This document shows positions 60,890 to 64,000 of a stretch of 64,000 nucleotides of DNA, piece after piece. Positions within the stretch are counted from its first letter, which is position 1. Each line of letters begins with the position of its first letter. The translations under genes were made by a program, and so were the position numbers. The notes below the pieces were generated by a model. It worked only from the letters and a program-made list of their open reading frames with translations. It made no database searches and was not told the DNA's origin. Source of the stretch: Swaminathania salitolerans (GTDB lineage Bacteria > Pseudomonadota > Alphaproteobacteria > Acetobacterales > Acetobacteraceae); assembly GCF_025994315.1 (NCBI RefSeq), contig NZ_BAQE01000002.1. One strand, written 5' to 3'.

Positions 60890-63109
60890 ATGGCATTTGA
60901 ATCGAGTGGTTTGGGATCGTCGGGCGCGACGATCTATCAGACAGCCGCGAATAGCTGGCGTGTGCTCAGCGGCGCGACCCTCACCGTCATGGGTGCGGGG
61001 ACCTCCGTCGTCGGTGCCTATATCGAAGGGCTCGGCATGGGAGGAACGACCAACCCTGCAATGCTTCTGATGCGTGGCTCTTCTGTCGCTTCGGGAGCGA
61101 CGGTCGTATCGGCGGGCGTCGTCATCGCGGCCGACGGCGCGACCGCAATCGGCGGAACCGCCTATGAGAGCGGTTCGTTCGCCGCCATCAATGACGGTGT
61201 CGTCAGTGGGGTGACGGTCGGCCCCGGAGGGGGCGTTCTCGCGAGCAAGATTCCCGAACAGGGCGGGGGTGACGGTCTCGTGCTGGATCCGCATGTCCTT
61301 GCGGGAGGCTATGGGCTGGCCGGTGGCGGCTTTACGATCAAGGGACAGTTCTTCATCGGCCCGGGCACCATCTCGGGCGGGACATTCGACGTCGGCTCCA
61401 CAGAAGGGCTGGCGAGCGGCGGCACGGATATAGGCAGCATCATCGGGGGCACCCAGGTCGTTACCTATTCCGGTCATTCCATCAGTTCGATCTTCAGTGC
61501 GGGCACCCAGTTGCTGGGCGCCGGAGGATTTGCGGAATACAGCGTCGTTTCCGATGGAGGCCTGATCGAGGTTTCCGGGAGCGGCGCCATTTCCTACCGC
61601 GCCAGGGCCGGATCCGGAGGGAGCGTGCGGGTTCTCGAGAGCGGTCAGGCCCTGTACCTTCAGGTCCAGGCTGCGGCCGCGGCAACCGTCGAGGCAGGCG
61701 GCACGATGTCCAAGGCGATCATCGAGGGCGGCGGAACCATGACGGTCAATTCCGGAGCGACGCTGGCGAGTGCGACGATTTCCGGTATCGATGCCTCGGG
61801 ATCGGGAACCGGAGGGCTGCTTATCGTCCAGTCGGGAGCGGTGCTGAGAAAACTGACCATCGGCTGGAAGGGGCGCATCGATGTCGATACGCTCAGCTAC
61901 GACCAGACGCAGAAGATCGTTTACGGAGACAATACGATCAGCATCGTGGATCAGTACGGCGCGGTGTTGTGGAGCGCCGATGTCAAGGGAACGGACAGCA
62001 ACGCAGCGAGCGATTATCACCTCGAACGCGATCCGGCCGATGGCAGCTCGATCATCGTCTACGACAAGTGCTTCCTGGCTGGGACGATGATCCGGACCGA
62101 CCGGGGAGAGGTCAGGGTCGAGGATCTCGCGGTCGGCGATCGGGTGGTCGCCTGTGTCGATGGCGGGGAGGAATATCGCGAGATCCGCTGGATCGGCCAT
62201 CGCTCCACGGTCGTCAGGTCCTGGCTCGAGGATGACGAGGCCGGATTCCCCGTGCGTATCCTGCGCAATGCGCTGGGCGACAATCTTCCGCACAAGGATC
62301 TGCTCGTTACCCCCGAACATGCGCTCTATCTCGAAGGCGCGTTCGTGCCTGCGCGCATGCTGGTCAATGGTCGCAGCATCTTCTACGACCGGACCCTGAC
62401 CCATTTCGACTATTATCATATCGAAACGGAAAAACACTCGATCATCTGGTCCGATGGCGTTCCGAGCGAAAGCTATCTCGATACCGGCGATCGCAGACGG
62501 TTCTCGCAGGAGAGCGCCGTCGTTCATATCCTGAACGGTGCCGCCCTCAGCTGGGAGCACGATGCAGCGGCGCCCCTGAGGACCGATCGCGCGTTCGTGC
62601 AGCCTTTGCACATGACATTTGCCGGTCGTGCGGCGCATCTGGGTATCGGTTCCCTGGTCGAGACGCCATCCGTTACCGACGACCCCGATCTGCATCTCGT
62701 CGACGATGAGGGGCGCACGATCCGCATGATGCGTTCCGTCAATCGCTGCGCTATTTTCATGGTGCCACCCGGGATCCGGTCGGTTCGTCTCGTTTCGCGG
62801 GTTTCGCGCCCGGTCGATGTCGTCGGGGCCTATCACGACGACCGGCGGCATCTCGGCGTTCTGGTCGGTGCAATCCAGATATGGGAGGCGAACGAGACCC
62901 GTCATATCGACGCGCATCTGAGCGATGCGGGTCTTGAGGGCTGGGCGAATATCGAGGATGGTCGTCAACGCTGGACGACCGGCGATGCCCGGCTCGATCT
63001 GAGTGACCGCGTTTCGGGAGCGGTCAGCATTCTCTCAGTGGAAATACGTGCAGGCGGTCCTTATCTTGCGAGGCCCGCCGAACTCTCCTGCGGGGCTCAG
63101 GCTGGCTGA
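60890..63109 (+). CDS. Strand-loop-strand repeat protein with Hint domain, paralogue 2
   Basis: 739 residues, AGGAGA upstream of the ATG. It is closely related to paralogue 1 throughout: GGYGLAGGGFTIKGQFFIGPGTISGGTFDVGSTE and SSIFSAGTQLLGAGGF in the repeat region (1-365), Hint nucleophile Cys394 (CFLAGTMIRT), T474-P-E-H477, PSESYLDTGDR and the C-terminal domain (about 595-735: AYHDDRRHLGVLVGAIQIWE, GWANIEDGRQRWTTG). The pair looks like a local duplication. No signal peptide or translocator domain. The separate AT-rich upstream region suggests independent expression, allowing one or the other form on the surface. Confidence 0.87.
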   Translation: MAFESSGLGSSGATIYQTAANSWRVLSGATLTVMGAGTSVVGAYIEGLGMGGTTNPAMLLMRGSSVASGATVVSAGVVIAADGATAIGGTAYESGSFAAINDGVVSGVTVGPGGGVLASKIPEQGGGDGLVLDPHVLAGGYGLAGGGFTIKGQFFIGPGTISGGTFDVGSTEGLASGGTDIGSIIGGTQVVTYSGHSISSIFSAGTQLLGAGGFAEYSVVSDGGLIEVSGSGAISYRARAGSGGSVRVLESGQALYLQVQAAAAATVEAGGTMSKAIIEGGGTMTVNSGATLASATISGIDASGSGTGGLLIVQSGAVLRKLTIGWKGRIDVDTLSYDQTQKIVYGDNTISIVDQYGAVLWSADVKGTDSNAASDYHLERDPADGSSIIVYDKCFLAGTMIRTDRGEVRVEDLAVGDRVVACVDGGEEYREIRWIGHRSTVVRSWLEDDEAGFPVRILRNALGDNLPHKDLLVTPEHALYLEGAFVPARMLVNGRSIFYDRTLTHFDYYHIETEKHSIIWSDGVPSESYLDTGDRRRFSQESAVVHILNGAALSWEHDAAAPLRTDRAFVQPLHMTFAGRAAHLGIGSLVETPSVTDDPDLHLVDDEGRTIRMMRSVNRCAIFMVPPGIRSVRLVSRVSRPVDVVGAYHDDRRHLGVLVGAIQIWEANETRHIDAHLSDAGLEGWANIEDGRQRWTTGDARLDLSDRVSGAVSILSVEIRAGGPYLARPAELSCGAQAG

Positions 63110-63192
63110 GCCCCCTCACGACCGGTTTCCCCGCATCCTGGGGATTCCGGGGCGATGAAATGGCATCGCTGGATTATCGGGATTGATCGTTT

Positions 63193-64000
63193 ATGTTTCA
63201 TGTCATGGCTTTGCAGCACGCAAGGCAAAATCCTCAATCCCTCGCTTTCGACAGTCTGGCGCAGGACTGGAGTTTCGCACGGCTGGAGCAGGATGTGCTC
63301 GCGGTTAGCCGTGCGCTGGAAAGGCTGCGAGAGGCCGAGCCGAGAATGGTCGGCATCCATTGCAGCAATCTCTACTGGCACTGGGTCCTGATTCTCTCCC
63401 TGGCGTCTCTGGGGCTTGCGAGTGCCTCTCTTCCGGAAAGTGCCAGCCCGTCCTTTCTCAGGGATGTCCAGCTTCTCCAGCCGGAGCTCGTGATCTCCTT
63501 CGGCGGTCTTTCGCTTCAGGACGTGCAGGTTCTCGTGATCGACGAAGCCTGGCTGGGGCGCATCGGCAAGATTTCCGGCCCTCCTGTCGAGGTCTCCCTT
63601 TCCTGTGACGCGATCTGCCGGTACGCGATCGCGTCCGGCACGGATGCCGAACGGGGCGTTCTGTCCATGACCTATCGTCAGGCAGAAACGGCCATCATGC
63701 ATCTGATGCTCCAGGACCGCATCGTCGGAACCGGACCGGTGGAGCCGTCTCATGTGCTTTCGACCATAGGTCTGATTTCCCTGACGGGCTTCATCATCGG
63801 CTGCAGTGCCCTGTGTTCGGGATCGCCGCTGAATTTCGTAAGCCATACCGATATCGGCATCCTGATCGCGCGCAGGGTGCCCACCGTCGCCGTCGTGACG
63901 CCGGAGCATCTCGCCCATATCGTCGAGGTTCTCCCACCCGGAATGACGCCGCTCGAAACGCTCACACTGGTCGTGACGGGCGGGCGCCTGAACGATGCCC
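63193..64000 (+). CDS. ANL-superfamily adenylating enzyme, 5' part (cut by window edge)
   Basis: At least 269 codons, open to the right edge. MFHVMALQHARQNPQSLAFDSLAQDWSFARLEQDVLAVSRAL is the N-terminal entry of acyl-CoA synthetases and NRPS-type adenylation domains. YAIASGTDAERGVLSMTYRQ takes the place of the P-loop SGTTGxPKG and is degenerate: the Lys is missing. Later VLSTIGLISLTGFIIGCSAL and ETLTLVVTGGRL follow the usual order. It is 84 bases downstream of Hint paralogue 2 on the same strand, so it may be co-expressed. Substrate unknown; activity is in doubt because of the loop. Confidence 0.75.
   Translation, partial: MFHVMALQHARQNPQSLAFDSLAQDWSFARLEQDVLAVSRALERLREAEPRMVGIHCSNLYWHWVLILSLASLGLASASLPESASPSFLRDVQLLQPELVISFGGLSLQDVQVLVIDEAWLGRIGKISGPPVEVSLSCDAICRYAIASGTDAERGVLSMTYRQAETAIMHLMLQDRIVGTGPVEPSHVLSTIGLISLTGFIIGCSALCSGSPLNFVSHTDIGILIARRVPTVAVVTPEHLAHIVEVLPPGMTPLETLTLVVTGGRLNDA

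Noticed and set aside
58228..63109. Calling the strand-loop-strand proteins autotransporters
   Set aside because: There is no C-terminal beta-barrel and no signal peptide; the C-terminus is Hint plus another soluble domain.

Overview
This window is GC-rich (about 60% by eye) Gram-negative DNA. I read it as an acetic acid bacterium (Acetobacteraceae, Asaia/Gluconobacter-like). The pointers are several Hint-domain surface proteins with strand-loop-strand repeats, many sugar and polyol dehydrogenases, a TonB/Mla envelope set and no phage or IS backbone. The genus is inference. No rRNA, tRNA or CRISPR array was seen.

Layout. (1) 1-6.9 kb: glycogen/trehalose genes, treZ (cut by the left edge), glgB and glgA on the minus strand, divergent from glgX. 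(2) 7-19.4 kb: mixed metabolism. It holds an aldehyde dehydrogenase, an Lrp-type regulator divergent from a class V aminotransferase, crcB with a 15-bp minisatellite in its upstream region, a xylitol dehydrogenase/xylulose-reductase-like pair, and a Zur-box-preceded DUF1826 pair. A TPP enzyme divergent from an L-lactate dehydrogenase-like flavoenzyme and a catalase-like heme protein follow. (3) 19.4-25.4 kb: an AT-richer segment with a 1190-residue Hint protein and a Crp/Fnr regulator, possibly acquired by transfer. (4) 25.4-34.3 kb: TonB-dependent receptor, MFS carrier, 2H-phosphoesterase-like DUF1868 protein lying fully antisense to the carrier's reading frame, ROK regulator and OprP-type porin. 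(5) 34.4-41.2 kb: a minus-strand run exbB-exbD-tonB-mlaE-mlaF-mlaD-pqiC, divergent from a PiuC-type hydroxylase across a possible Fur site. (6) 41.4-48.2 kb: DUF3311/SSS symporter pair, DhaKL-type kinase plus EltD-like dehydrogenase, OprB-like porin. (7) 48.4-51.6 kb: siderophore receptor, a Sel1 protein that seems to start at CTG, and a small unknown protein. (8) 52.2-64 kb: the most striking locus. Fatty-acyl-AMP ligase, two autotransporter-type O-heptosyltransferases and a glycosyltransferase diverge from two tandem paralogous strand-loop-strand/Hint proteins and a further ANL-superfamily adenylating enzyme cut by the right edge.

How they may work together (inference): segment 8 looks like a dedicated machine that makes, glycosylates and possibly acylates a Hint-processed surface protein. 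The Hint domains keep the Cys nucleophile and the T-x-x-H motif of self-cleaving inteins and hedgehog proteins. The window therefore encodes repeat passengers with a self-processing module, their probable glycosyltransferases and two adenylating enzymes side by side. The third Hint protein at 20-24 kb shares the Hint and C-terminal domains but carries a different passenger.
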